DNA from: an uncultured Collinsella sp.
Lineage (GTDB): Bacteria; Actinomycetota; Coriobacteriia; Coriobacteriales; Coriobacteriaceae
NCBI GenBank assembly: GCA_900757265.1
Contig: CAAENW010000209.1
Span: 1-6,706, forward strand
Length of the DNA stretch: 6,706 bases
Direction of reading: 5' to 3'
The notes under the pieces are model-generated. The model saw only the letters and a list, made by a program, of their open reading frames with translations, had not been told where the DNA came from and did not search any database. The translations under genes were made by a program, and so were the position numbers. Below, piece after piece: positions 1 through 6,305 of this stretch; the first letter of the stretch is position 1; every line of letters starts with the position of its first letter.

Positions 1-15
1 CAAGCATGTCCCGGA

Positions 16-888
16 CTAGGAGAACATGCCGGTGAGGTAATCATTCAGCCGCTTATCCTTGGGCCGTTGGAAAATCTCGTCGGTTTCGTCGTACTCGACC
101 ATATCGCCCATGTAGAAAAACGCCGTGCGGTTGGACACGCGCGACGCCTGCTCCATGTTGTGCGTCACGATGACGATGGCGCGGTCGGCCACGATCGACG
201 ACATCAAATCCTCGATCGCCAGCGTCGAGATGGGGTCGAGCGCCGAACAGGGCTCGTCAAACAGGATCACGTCGGGGTTGAGCGCCAGCGTGCGCGCAAT
301 GCACAGACGCTGCTGCTGGCCGCCCGAAAGCGCGTAGGCGCTCTTGTCGAGCTTGTCCTTGACCTCGTCCCACAGCGCGGCGCCACGCAAGCTCTCCTCG
401 ACCATGCGGTCGAGCTCGTCGCGGTCGGTGATGCCGTGGCGCTTGGGCGCAAACGTAATGTTGTCGCGAATGGACTTGCGGAACGGGTTTGGCTGCTGGA
501 ACACCATGCCAATGGACCGACGCAGCTCGTAGGTGTTCTCGGTCTTGGTGTTCACGTTGCGGCCGCGGTAGTTGATCTCGCCCTCCACGCGACAGCCGCG
601 AATCTCGCGATTCATAAGGTTGAGGCTGCGCAAAAAGGTCGACTTGCCGCAGCCCGAAGGCCCGATGAGCGCCGTGATCTCGCCCTTGTGAAAGTCGAGC
701 GACGCATCGTGCAGCGCATGGTGGTCGCCATAGTACACGTTGACGTCCTTGGTGGAGACCACGACCTCGTCGCTCACGGCCTTGCCGCTCACGCGAACAC
801 GTTTCTCGCTCTCCCCCACGCTCGACAAAAAGTCCTGGGTGTCGGACGATGCCGCCTCGGTTGCGGGCGTTGTGTTCATCTCGCTCAT
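16..888 (-). CDS. pstB: Phosphate ABC transporter ATP-binding protein PstB
   Basis: This is the ATPase that drives inorganic phosphate import through the PstC/PstA channel on the cytoplasmic face of the membrane. The 290-residue protein shows a complete ABC domain: Walker A GPSGCGKST at residues 76-84, Q-loop FQQPNPF at 130-136, signature LSGGQQQR at 187-194, Walker B ILFDEP at 208-213 and the H-loop histidine at 243. The stretch LDKSAYALSGGQQQRL is typical of PstB rather than of other ABC ATPases. The ATG start overlaps the pstA stop by 4 bp (ATGA), with AAGGAAG about 11 nt upstream, so coupled translation is likely. About 40 residues precede the first conserved strand, rich in Ser, Thr, Ala and acidic residues. 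This makes the protein longer than the usual 250-260 residues. It is the last gene of the operon inside the window. Identification is firm. Confidence 0.97.
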   Translation of the reverse strand: MSEMNTTPATEAASSDTQDFLSSVGESEKRVRVSGKAVSDEVVVSTKDVNVYYGDHHALHDASLDFHKGEITALIGPSGCGKSTFLRSLNLMNREIRGCRVEGEINYRGRNVNTKTENTYELRRSIGMVFQQPNPFRKSIRDNITFAPKRHGITDRDELDRMVEESLRGAALWDEVKDKLDKSAYALSGGQQQRLCIARTLALNPDVILFDEPCSALDPISTLAIEDLMSSIVADRAIVIVTHNMEQASRVSNRTAFFYMGDMVEYDETDEIFQRPKDKRLNDYLTGMFS

Positions 889-1811
889 TCGGCCGTCATC
901 TTCCTTGCCAGTTGCTTGCCCACGATACGGGCGACTACGTTAAACAGCAGCACGCAAATCATCAGCAGTGCCGCGATGCCCCAGACGATCTGCTGGGCCT
1001 CGGGGCTGCCCTCGCCATAGATCTTGTAGATGTGCACGGCCAGCGACTCGCCGGGACGGAACACGTTCCAGGCGCAGGTGGGGCTCGACAGGTTAAAACT
1101 CAAGAAGTTCAGGCGAACCGGCGAGCTCATGCCCGAGGTAAAGAGCAGCGCCGCGGCCTCGCCAAACACGCGGCCGGCCGAAAGCACGATGCCGGTCACG
1201 ATGGCGGGCATGGCCTCGGGAATCAGGATGTGCAGTGTGGCCTCCCAGCGAGTGAGGCCCATGGCCAGGCACGCATCGCGCTGGGCCTGCGGCACGTCCT
1301 CGAGCGCCTGCTGAATCACGCGCACCAGGATGGGGATGTTGAACATGGTGAGCGCGACGGCGCCGGAGATGATGGAGTACTTCCAGCCCAGCTGCACCGA
1401 GAACACCAGAAAGCCGAACATGCCGACGACGATGGAGGGCAGCGAAGACAACGTCTCGATGGCGGTCGAGGCGATGTCGCGAATGGGACCGTCGGGCGCG
1501 TATTCAACTAGGAAGACCGCGCCGCCCAGGCTGATGGGCACCGAGATGATCAGGGTAATCAGCAGCAGATAGAACGAGTCGAACAGCTGGTAGAGCACGC
1601 CGCCCTGCGTTCCGTTGGCGCGTGCGGGCTGCGTGAGAAAGCCCGGCTGGAACAGCGTCGAGATGCCCTCGAACAGGATGTAGGCCACCATGGAGACGAC
1701 GATGAGCATGACGATGGCGGCGATTGCCGTCAGCACGCCCGTGGCGATGCGGTCCTGTTTTTGGATGCGCCCGAGCCTTACCTCGTCGATATGAATGCGC
1801 GTGCTAGCCAC
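885..1811 (-). CDS. pstA: Phosphate ABC transporter permease PstA
   Basis: This is one of the two membrane permeases of the high-affinity phosphate importer. The 308-residue protein has about six hydrophobic segments (near residues 25-47, 75-103, 122-141, 146-168, 200-224 and 275-297). It carries the cytoplasmic EAA-type loop at about 178-200 (DACLAMGLTRWEATLHILIP), which contacts PstB. The segment SLPSIVVGMFGFLVF is typical of PstA. The start is a GTG inside the end of pstC, giving an 8-bp overlap. No ATG occurs before the first membrane segment, and an AAGGGGG stretch lies about 9-10 nt upstream, so this start is the best one. Tight overlaps with pstC and pstB indicate one coupled translation unit with balanced stoichiometry. 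PstA is distinguished from PstC by gene order and by its conserved sequence around the third segment. Confidence 0.95.
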   Translation of the reverse strand: MASTRIHIDEVRLGRIQKQDRIATGVLTAIAAIVMLIVVSMVAYILFEGISTLFQPGFLTQPARANGTQGGVLYQLFDSFYLLLITLIISVPISLGGAVFLVEYAPDGPIRDIASTAIETLSSLPSIVVGMFGFLVFSVQLGWKYSIISGAVALTMFNIPILVRVIQQALEDVPQAQRDACLAMGLTRWEATLHILIPEAMPAIVTGIVLSAGRVFGEAAALLFTSGMSSPVRLNFLSFNLSSPTCAWNVFRPGESLAVHIYKIYGEGSPEAQQIVWGIAALLMICVLLFNVVARIVGKQLARKMTAE

Positions 1812-2712
1812 GAGCCTTCGCCCCCTTGCGGCCGATAAGGTGGATGATCAAGATGAAGATGAGGCTCATGCCCATCAGCAGCAGACCGAGCGCCCACAGA
1901 ACATCGTCTTGGGCCGAGCCCTCGGCATAGACCGCCATAGACGTGGTGAGCGTGGTGGTGATGGTGGACGCCGGCGACAGCAGCGACGTCGGCATGGCCT
2001 CGATGCCGCCGATGACCATACGCACGGCGAGCGTCTCGCCAAAGGCGCGGGTCATACCAAGGATGACCGCGGTCATGAGCGACGGCATGGCGGACTTGAG
2101 CACCACGTGCCAGATGGTCTGCCAGCGGGTATAGCCCAGCGCGAGCGAGCCCTGACGGTAGCTATCGGGCACGGCGCGCAGGCCGTCGACCGAAAGCGTA
2201 GTCATCGTCGGCAGAATCATGACCGCCAGTACGATGGCGCCGGGCAAGATGCCCAGACCCGTGCTTACGTGGAAAACGCTCTTCATAAGACCGACGACCA
2301 CGTGAAAGCCAATCAGGCCAAAGACGACCGAGGGAATGCCGGTCAAAAGCTCAATAAGCGGCTGAAAGACCTTGGAGCCAAACTTAGGCTGGATCTCGAC
2401 CGCAAAGATGGCAGAGCCGATGGCGATGGGCAGCGCGATGAGCGTGGAGAGCACCATGACCGCAAACGAGGTGACGATCAGGGGCAGGGCGCCGGTGTAG
2501 GGCAGGCCGTTTTCGGCTGTGTTGGCCAGGTCCCACTTGGTGCCGGTGAAGAACTCGACGACCGAGACGCCGTCCTTGAGAAAAGCCGAGAGGCCCTTTT
2601 GGGCGACCATAAAGATGAGCGCGGCAACGACAAGCGTCACGAGCGCTACGCACGCGCCCGTGACGCCCAGGCCCACGTTCTCAAGGTCGCGCTTTGGCAG
2701 CTGTTTTGCCAT
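1804..2712 (-). CDS. pstC: Phosphate ABC transporter permease PstC
   Basis: This is the second permease subunit, which with PstA forms the phosphate translocation path across the cytoplasmic membrane. The 302-residue protein shows about six hydrophobic segments (around residues 14-37, 74-104, 117-141, 153-172, 209-235 and 271-293). The PstC-typical ELLTGIPSVVFGLIG occurs at 121-135, and an EAA-type coupling loop at about 184-209 contains SYRQGSLALGYTRW. The segment RAFGETLAVRMVIGG at 222-236 is also characteristic. The ATG start has GGAAAGG 6 nt upstream. It follows pstS by 25 bp with no terminator-like structure between them. Its length is close to the usual 300-320 residues. Identification is firm. 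Confidence 0.96.
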   Translation of the reverse strand: MAKQLPKRDLENVGLGVTGACVALVTLVVAALIFMVAQKGLSAFLKDGVSVVEFFTGTKWDLANTAENGLPYTGALPLIVTSFAVMVLSTLIALPIAIGSAIFAVEIQPKFGSKVFQPLIELLTGIPSVVFGLIGFHVVVGLMKSVFHVSTGLGILPGAIVLAVMILPTMTTLSVDGLRAVPDSYRQGSLALGYTRWQTIWHVVLKSAMPSLMTAVILGMTRAFGETLAVRMVIGGIEAMPTSLLSPASTITTTLTTSMAVYAEGSAQDDVLWALGLLLMGMSLIFILIIHLIGRKGAKARG

Positions 2713-2737
2713 TGCAAACCTTTCCGGGGGCGATTGC

Positions 2738-3676
2738 TTATTTAGCAGAGACCTTGCCGCTGGCGTCCTTGACGACCTTCATGGCAGAGACGGGGATAAA
2801 GCCCTGCTCCTCGACGAGCTTACCCTGGACGTCGTCGGAGAGCATGAACTCCAGGAAGGCCTTGGTGGCCTCGTCGGCGTCCTTCGCGCAGTACATGTGC
2901 TCGGTAGCCCAGATCTTAAAGGAGTCGTCGGTGACATTTGCGCTCTTGGGCTCGACGCCCTCGACCTTAATGGCGTTGAACTTGGAGTCGTCGAAGTGCG
3001 AGAAGTCGAGGTAGGAGATGGCGTTGTCGGTGCTGCCCATCTGAGTCTGGACGTCGCCGGACTTGTCGAGCTCGGCGTCGCCCTTAAAGTCGACGGCCTC
3101 GTCACCAAAGACGGCGGCCTCGAAAGTGGCGCGGGTACCGGAGCCGGCCTTGCGGTTGAGGACGACGATGGTGGCGTCGTCGCCGCCGACCTCCTTCCAG
3201 TTGGTGATCTGGCCGGAGAAGATGCCCTTGAGCTGCTCGAGGGACAGGTCGTCGACCTTGACGTTCTTGGAGACGACGGGGCCCATGCCCACGACGGCGA
3301 CCTCATGGTCGACGAGGTTCTTGACCTGGTCGGCCTCGAGCTTGGTCTCGGCGAAGACATCGGAATTACCGATGGTGACGGTGCCGGCGGCGACAGCGGT
3401 CAGGCCCTTGCCCGAACCGTTGCCCGAACCGGAGACGGAGACGTCGGGGTTGGCATCCATAAACTTCTCGGCAGCAGCCTCGACGAGAGCCTGGAACGAG
3501 GAGGCGCCGTCGTAGGTTACCTCGCCCGAGACGGACTCGGCAGCAGCGGCGCTACCCTTGTCGGCGGCGTCGGTTGCGCCTGCGCCGCCGCAACCAACGA
3601 GACCGAGACCGACGATGCTGGCAAGACCACCAGCGAGGCCGAGGAACTGACGACGAGAATAAGCCTGATCGAGCAT
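2738..3676 (-). CDS. pstS: Phosphate-binding lipoprotein PstS
   Basis: This is the extracytoplasmic receptor that binds inorganic phosphate and delivers it to PstC/PstA. I chose the ATG at 3676 (312 residues) because GAAAGGAAG lies just upstream and the signal peptide starts directly after it; an in-frame start 33 bp further upstream lacks these. The N-terminus has a twin-arginine-like motif SRRQFLG at 7-13, a hydrophobic core to about 26, and a lipobox LVGC with the acylated cysteine at 29. An Ala/Ser/Gly-rich linker follows. Phosphate-binding segments are visible: DGASSF at 56-61, GSGNGSGKGL at 83-92, IGNSDVF at 102-108 and AGSGTR at 177-182. Lysine codons are mostly AAG and codons mostly end in C or G, in keeping with high expression. 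It is the first gene of the pst operon. Confidence 0.96.
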   Translation of the reverse strand: MLDQAYSRRQFLGLAGGLASIVGLGLVGCGGAGATDAADKGSAAAAESVSGEVTYDGASSFQALVEAAAEKFMDANPDVSVSGSGNGSGKGLTAVAAGTVTIGNSDVFAETKLEADQVKNLVDHEVAVVGMGPVVSKNVKVDDLSLEQLKGIFSGQITNWKEVGGDDATIVVLNRKAGSGTRATFEAAVFGDEAVDFKGDAELDKSGDVQTQMGSTDNAISYLDFSHFDDSKFNAIKVEGVEPKSANVTDDSFKIWATEHMYCAKDADEATKAFLEFMLSDDVQGKLVEEQGFIPVSAMKVVKDASGKVSAK

Positions 3677-3679
3677 GAT

Positions 3680-3688
3680 CTTCCTTTC
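3680..3688 (-). promoter_or_regulatory. Ribosome binding site of pstS
   Basis: On the minus strand GAAAGGAAG lies immediately upstream of the ATG at 3676; the AAAGGA core sits 5 nt from it. It decides the start codon: it selects the shorter pstS product with a canonical signal peptide, over the in-frame start at 3709. Confidence 0.75.
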
Positions 3689-3701
3689 ATACAAGCGACT
3701 C

Positions 3702-3718
3702 GCGGGCACCCTGCCCGC
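3702..3718 (-). other. Leader hairpin 1 upstream of pstS
   Basis: A perfect 7-bp inverted repeat with a 3-base loop (minus strand GCGGGCA-GGG-TGCCCGC) ends 25 nt before the pstS start codon. On the minus strand no U-run follows it, so it is not an intrinsic terminator for pst. It could stabilise the messenger 5' end or influence ribosome access. A similar hairpin lies upstream at 3748-3760. Function is inferred only. Confidence 0.5.
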
Positions 3719-3747
3719 TTTGCTGTTTGGAAAGATACGGTCTCGAT

Positions 3748-3760
3748 CGGGCAGCGCCCG
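3748..3760 (-). other. Leader hairpin 2 upstream of pstS
   Basis: A perfect 5-bp inverted repeat with a 3-base loop (minus strand CGGGC-GCT-GCCCG). It shares the pattern GCGGGC...TGCCCG with the hairpin at 3702-3718, about 46 bp away, so the pst leader carries two similar small stem-loops. No U-run follows. The role is unknown; in GC-rich DNA a stem this short could arise by chance. Confidence 0.35.
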
Positions 3761-3773
3761 CGTCAGCTGCGCT

Positions 3774-3835
3774 TTATTACGGGCATCTGATAGACCCTTA
3801 CCGCAAGCGCGGCTCGGCTTTACAAACGAATAACA
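3774..3835 (-). promoter_or_regulatory. Candidate phosphate-responsive promoter of pstSCAB
   Basis: On the plus strand TTTACA (3819-3824) and ATAACA (3830-3835) are spaced exactly 11 bp apart; read on the minus strand this is TGTTAT and TGTAAA. Eleven-base periodicity is characteristic of Pho boxes bound by PhoB/PhoP response regulators, and the hexamers resemble the Firmicutes PhoP repeat. Downstream on the minus strand TAATAA (3774-3779) is a possible -10 with no good -35, as expected of an activator-dependent promoter. Position in front of a pst operon fits, but no regulator gene is in the window and the exact promoter is not certain. Confidence 0.35.
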
Positions 3836-3870
3836 AACCCGCCACCAAGCATGACCCGCCTTTTACACCA

Positions 3871-3948
3871 ATAAAAACAAAGTTGCGGTGAAATAGTTCC
3901 TGCTTGGCCATCAAATGGCCCATTCTAGGAACTATTCCACCGCAACTT
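3871..3948 (-). terminator. Long hairpin, probable terminator after the M20 peptidase gene
   Basis: Arms at 3880-3902 and 3926-3948 pair over 23 positions with a single mismatch (3891/3937) and one G-T pair at the inner end. An inner stem GGCCAT/ATGGCC (3906-3911, 3915-3920) closes on a 3-base loop. On the minus strand the structure is followed by a T-rich run, TTTGTTTTTAT, ending at 3871. This fits an intrinsic terminator for the HAD-peptidase transcript and insulates pstS from it. The stem is much longer than a normal terminator, so the element may also be a dispersed palindromic repeat or a small folded RNA. Confidence 0.6.
3880..3948. repeat. 69-bp near-perfect palindrome
   Basis: The outer arms begin AAGTTGCGGTG and end CACCGCAACTT. 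The whole unit is symmetrical apart from a small internal loop and one mismatch. Poly-A runs flank it on both sides (3873-3877 and 3949-3953). The shape recalls palindromic intergenic repeats or a very small non-autonomous element. No second copy exists in this window, so repeat status in the genome is inferred. Confidence 0.5.
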
Positions 3949-3995
3949 AAAAAGCCCGGACGAAAGGGGTGCTAAGTTGTTAAAACGCCGCAGCC

Positions 3996-5432
3996 TTAAA
4001 GCTCAAGCTCGTTCAAACGTAAGATTGCCACGATGTAGATCTTGAGCGCCTGCTTGAGCTGTTCCTCGTTGGCGCACTCATTGGGGCCGTGCATCTGGCC
4101 GCCCCATGCGGGCAGCTCCAGGCCGGTCTCCTCGGGGCCAAACGAGACGGCGCGGGCAAAGTTGCGTGCGTACGTGCCGCCGCCCATGGCAAAGGGCTCA
4201 GCATGCTTGCCCGTAAACTCGTTATAGGTATCAATAAGCGCCTTCACGGCCGGATCGTCGGCAGAGACCGAGAACGGCACCTTCGCACGACCCACACGGC
4301 ACGTCACGCCAAAACGGCCCACGAGCGGATCGAGCTGCTCGCGGATGGTATCGGCACTCGTGCTGTCGGGGAAGCGCACGTCGATGACCTGCTCGATGTG
4401 GCCATCCACCACACGGATGACGCCGGGATTGCTGGTGAGCGGGCCAAACGCGGGGCTCGTCGCATCGATGCCCAAGCCGCGGCCATAGGCGTCCGCATGC
4501 ACAAAAGCCAAAAACTTGACAAACTCGTGCTCCGCAGGCGTCAACAGGCGCTCGTCACGGGCGCCAAACGCATCCTCGGCCTCGCGCAGATACGCCACGA
4601 TGAGGCCGACGGCATTGATCGTTCCCTCGGGCATCGAGGCATGACCGCCAATGCCGTGGGCGAAAATCTGGGCATGTCCGTTGTCGAGTGCTGTGATCTC
4701 CAGGCGGTCGGCGTTCTCGACCGGTGCCGGCAGCTCATCGGCGTCAATCGCAAGCTCGCAGATAGACTGCGACGGAATGGCGTTGCTCGCCTCGGCACCG
4801 CTCCAGGACACAATACGGCCGCCGTCGATCTTGGAGCTCACAAATGTCGCCCCAAACTGGCCCTTCTCGGCATTGCAGACCGGGAACTCGGCATCGGGCG
4901 TAAACAGAAAGTCGGGGTCTGCGTGGTTCTCCAGATAATGGTGAACGTCGGACATGCCCACTTCCTCATCGCAGCCCAGCAGCGCGCGGAAGGTATAGCG
5001 CGGCACAATGCCGTGTTTGAGCAGATAAGCGCCAGCGTAGAGCGACAGCACCGCCGGGCCCTTGTCGTCGATCACGCCGCGGCCGAGCAGCCAGCCCTCG
5101 CGACGCTCCATCGCAAATGGGTCGGTATTCCAGCCGGGGCCGGCAGGCACCACGTCCACATGGCAGATAGTCGCGAGCTGCTTATCGCCGCGACCCGGAA
5201 TATCGGCGATGCCCACAAAGCCCTCGTCATCGCTCGTCTGGTAGCCGAGCTTTTGCGCAATGCCGAGCGCGCAATCGAGCGCATCACGGACCAGGCGGCC
5301 AAACGGCGCACCGGGCTCCGCATCGGCAGCAACGGCCACAGACGGATAGCTCACCAGCTGCTCGATATCGGCGACGACATCTTCCCAGACCTCGTCGACA
5401 TACTCGGCGACGCTCTGCTCCACCTGATTCAT
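3996..5432 (-). CDS. M20 family metallopeptidase, PepV-like dipeptidase
   Basis: This is a predicted two-zinc cytoplasmic dipeptidase of family M20A, releasing amino acids from dipeptides and possibly beta-Ala-containing ones, as PepV does. The ATG at 5432 gives 478 residues and has a near-ideal AAGGAGGT 5 nt upstream; the open frame extends 15 codons further, but without such support. Visible residues matching PepV are His91 and Asp93 (CHVDVVPAGPGW), Asp122 (GRGVIDDKG), the catalytic and metal glutamates 156 and 157 (GCDEEVG), Asp180 (TPDAEFP) and His448 (GQMHGPNE). Lid-domain His264 (GGHASMPEG) and GGGTYARNF near the C-terminus are also typical. All key residues are present, so the enzyme should be active. 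It lies 54 bp after the HAD gene, likely in the same transcript. The exact substrate cannot be read from sequence; Sapep-like dipeptidase is a reasonable alternative label. Confidence 0.93.
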   Translation of the reverse strand: MNQVEQSVAEYVDEVWEDVVADIEQLVSYPSVAVAADAEPGAPFGRLVRDALDCALGIAQKLGYQTSDDEGFVGIADIPGRGDKQLATICHVDVVPAGPGWNTDPFAMERREGWLLGRGVIDDKGPAVLSLYAGAYLLKHGIVPRYTFRALLGCDEEVGMSDVHHYLENHADPDFLFTPDAEFPVCNAEKGQFGATFVSSKIDGGRIVSWSGAEASNAIPSQSICELAIDADELPAPVENADRLEITALDNGHAQIFAHGIGGHASMPEGTINAVGLIVAYLREAEDAFGARDERLLTPAEHEFVKFLAFVHADAYGRGLGIDATSPAFGPLTSNPGVIRVVDGHIEQVIDVRFPDSTSADTIREQLDPLVGRFGVTCRVGRAKVPFSVSADDPAVKALIDTYNEFTGKHAEPFAMGGGTYARNFARAVSFGPEETGLELPAWGGQMHGPNECANEEQLKQALKIYIVAILRLNELEL

Positions 5433-5437
5433 GGACG

Positions 5438-5445
5438 ACCTCCTT
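5438..5445 (-). promoter_or_regulatory. Strong ribosome binding site of the M20 dipeptidase gene
   Basis: The minus strand reads AAGGAGGT followed by 5 nt and ATG. This matches the anti-Shine-Dalgarno sequence over eight bases and fixes the start at 5432 rather than at the upstream in-frame codon. Confidence 0.85.
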
Positions 5446-5486
5446 ACCAATGAGCGGCGAGCGCGCTCGCCCCTCACATTACGTCA

Positions 5487-6149
5487 TTAGATAGCGAAAA
5501 GTTTAGCAAGCTCGGCCACCGAGTGCACCACCGCATCGGCACCCGCCGCCTCGTGCTCGCCCGGCGCCGCCGCGCCCGAATAGATGCCGATGCACGGCAC
5601 GCCCATTGCGTGCGCGCCCTCCACATCGTTAAAGCGATCGCCGATCATCACGGCATCGTCGGCCGTCGCGCCGAGCGCCGCCAGGGCATCGCGGACCGAA
5701 TCGGCCTTGGTCTCGCGTCCCTGAGGCGGATTCATGCCAACCACGGCTTCGAACTGGCAAAGCCCCAGCTCATGCACCATGTCAATACACTTCGCCTCCA
5801 TGCGAGACGTCGCCACGGCCATACGCTTGCCCTGGGCGGCCAGCCCGTCGAGCAGCTCGGGGATCCCATCGAACACTGGGTACTCTTCCGGTCCTAGCTC
5901 GTCAAAAAAGGCGCGGTACTCATCGGCCACCACAAGCGACTCCTCGCGGGAAAAGCCGTAAAAGTCGTGAAAGCTCTTCCACAGGGGCGGCCCGATCATG
6001 CGGCGCAGATCACCCATCTGCGTCTCCGAAAACCCGCGCGCAGCCAGCGTCTTGCGCGTCGAGGTCATCACTGCCCGACCCGTATCGGCCACCGTGCCGT
6101 CAAAATCGAACAGCACAACCGGCCGCTCGCAAAGTTGCAATGCCGCCAT
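5487..6149 (-). CDS. HAD superfamily hydrolase, phosphoglycolate-phosphatase-like
   Basis: This is a predicted Mg-dependent phosphatase of HAD subfamily I with a helical cap. The 220-residue form starting at 6149 is preferred because AAGAAGGG lies 5 nt upstream; an in-frame GTG 33 bp further upstream lacks a clear site. Motif I is FDFDGT with nucleophile Asp15 and general acid Asp17. Motif II is the Thr in VATSR (114). The motif III lysine is 148 (GRETKAD). Motif IV is GDRFND with Asp171 and Asp175. The cap spans roughly 24-90 and includes IGPPLWKSF, common in Gph/PgmB-like proteins. It is the first gene of a likely two-gene unit with the M20 dipeptidase. Substrate is not predictable; phosphoglycolate, pyrophosphate, nucleotides or sugar phosphates are all possible, so no gene symbol is given. 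Confidence 0.9.
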   Translation of the reverse strand: MAALQLCERPVVLFDFDGTVADTGRAVMTSTRKTLAARGFSETQMGDLRRMIGPPLWKSFHDFYGFSREESLVVADEYRAFFDELGPEEYPVFDGIPELLDGLAAQGKRMAVATSRMEAKCIDMVHELGLCQFEAVVGMNPPQGRETKADSVRDALAALGATADDAVMIGDRFNDVEGAHAMGVPCIGIYSGAAAPGEHEAAGADAVVHSVAELAKLFAI

Positions 6150-6154
6150 CGGCA

Positions 6155-6162
6155 CCCTTCTT
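6155..6162 (-). promoter_or_regulatory. Ribosome binding site of the HAD phosphatase gene
   Basis: The minus strand reads AAGAAGGG, then 5 nt, then ATG at 6149. It supports the 220-residue product over a GTG start at 6182. Confidence 0.65.
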
Positions 6163-6190
6163 CCCCAGTTGATGATTTCCACACCACCAC

Positions 6191-6219
6191 TTCAAACTGT
6201 TGACTATTCAACAATTGAA
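6191..6219. promoter_or_regulatory. Alternating TTCAA/TTGAA half-sites in the divergent promoter region
   Basis: TTCAA (6191-6195), TTGA (6200-6203), TTCAA (6207-6211) and TTGAA (6215-6219) alternate at 7-9 bp steps and form overlapping inverted repeats, including TTCAA-caa-TTGAA. The patch is AT-rich in a GC-rich neighbourhood, between two divergent genes. It could be an operator or simply promoter DNA; a TTGACT (6200-6205) resembling a -35 box lies within it. Confidence 0.3.
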
Positions 6220-6243
6220 CCTAGCAATGTAGAGCAACTCCAC

Positions 6244-6249
6244 TATACT
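6244..6249 (+). promoter_or_regulatory. Candidate -10 box for the degV-family gene
   Basis: TATACT matches the sigma-70-type -10 consensus in five of six positions and lies 57 bp before the ATG. No good -35 is present at the expected 16-18 bp upstream: TTGAAC (6215-6220) is 23 bp away, and TTGACT further still. The call is tentative. Confidence 0.4.
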
Positions 6250-6305
6250 TGTCGCACTTTGCTTTCAGAAGGCGGCGCTGCCGCGCCCCAACGAAAGGTG
6301 CAATT

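Noticed and set aside
67..1020. Long plus-strand open frame opposite pstB and the end of pstA
   Set aside because: Its product is rich in Arg, His, Val and Ala with no recognisable domain, and it lies antisense to a clear ABC ATPase. It is a shadow of GC-rich codon bias.
3702..3718. Intrinsic terminator reading on the plus strand (hairpin then TTTGCTGTTT)
   Set aside because: No plus-strand gene lies upstream to be terminated, and the T-run is broken. On the minus strand there is no T-run at all.
1795..3790. Long plus-strand open frames opposite pstC and pstS
   Set aside because: The proteins are low-complexity and charged or Gly/Leu/Asp-rich, matching the reverse reading of biased codons. 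No ribosome binding site or domain supports them.
4089..5453. 454-codon plus-strand open frame opposite the M20 dipeptidase
   Set aside because: The minus-strand frame carries all PepV-type metal ligands and a strong ribosome binding site; the plus-strand product shows no family pattern.
6150..6243. Minus-strand promoter for the HAD gene
   Set aside because: I looked for paired -35 and -10 boxes with 16-18 bp spacing on the minus strand and found no convincing pair, although a promoter must lie here or nearby.
6272..6284. Small GCGGC-GCT-GCCGC hairpin in the degV leader
   Set aside because: A 5-bp GC stem is expected by chance in this composition, and it matches no known leader element.
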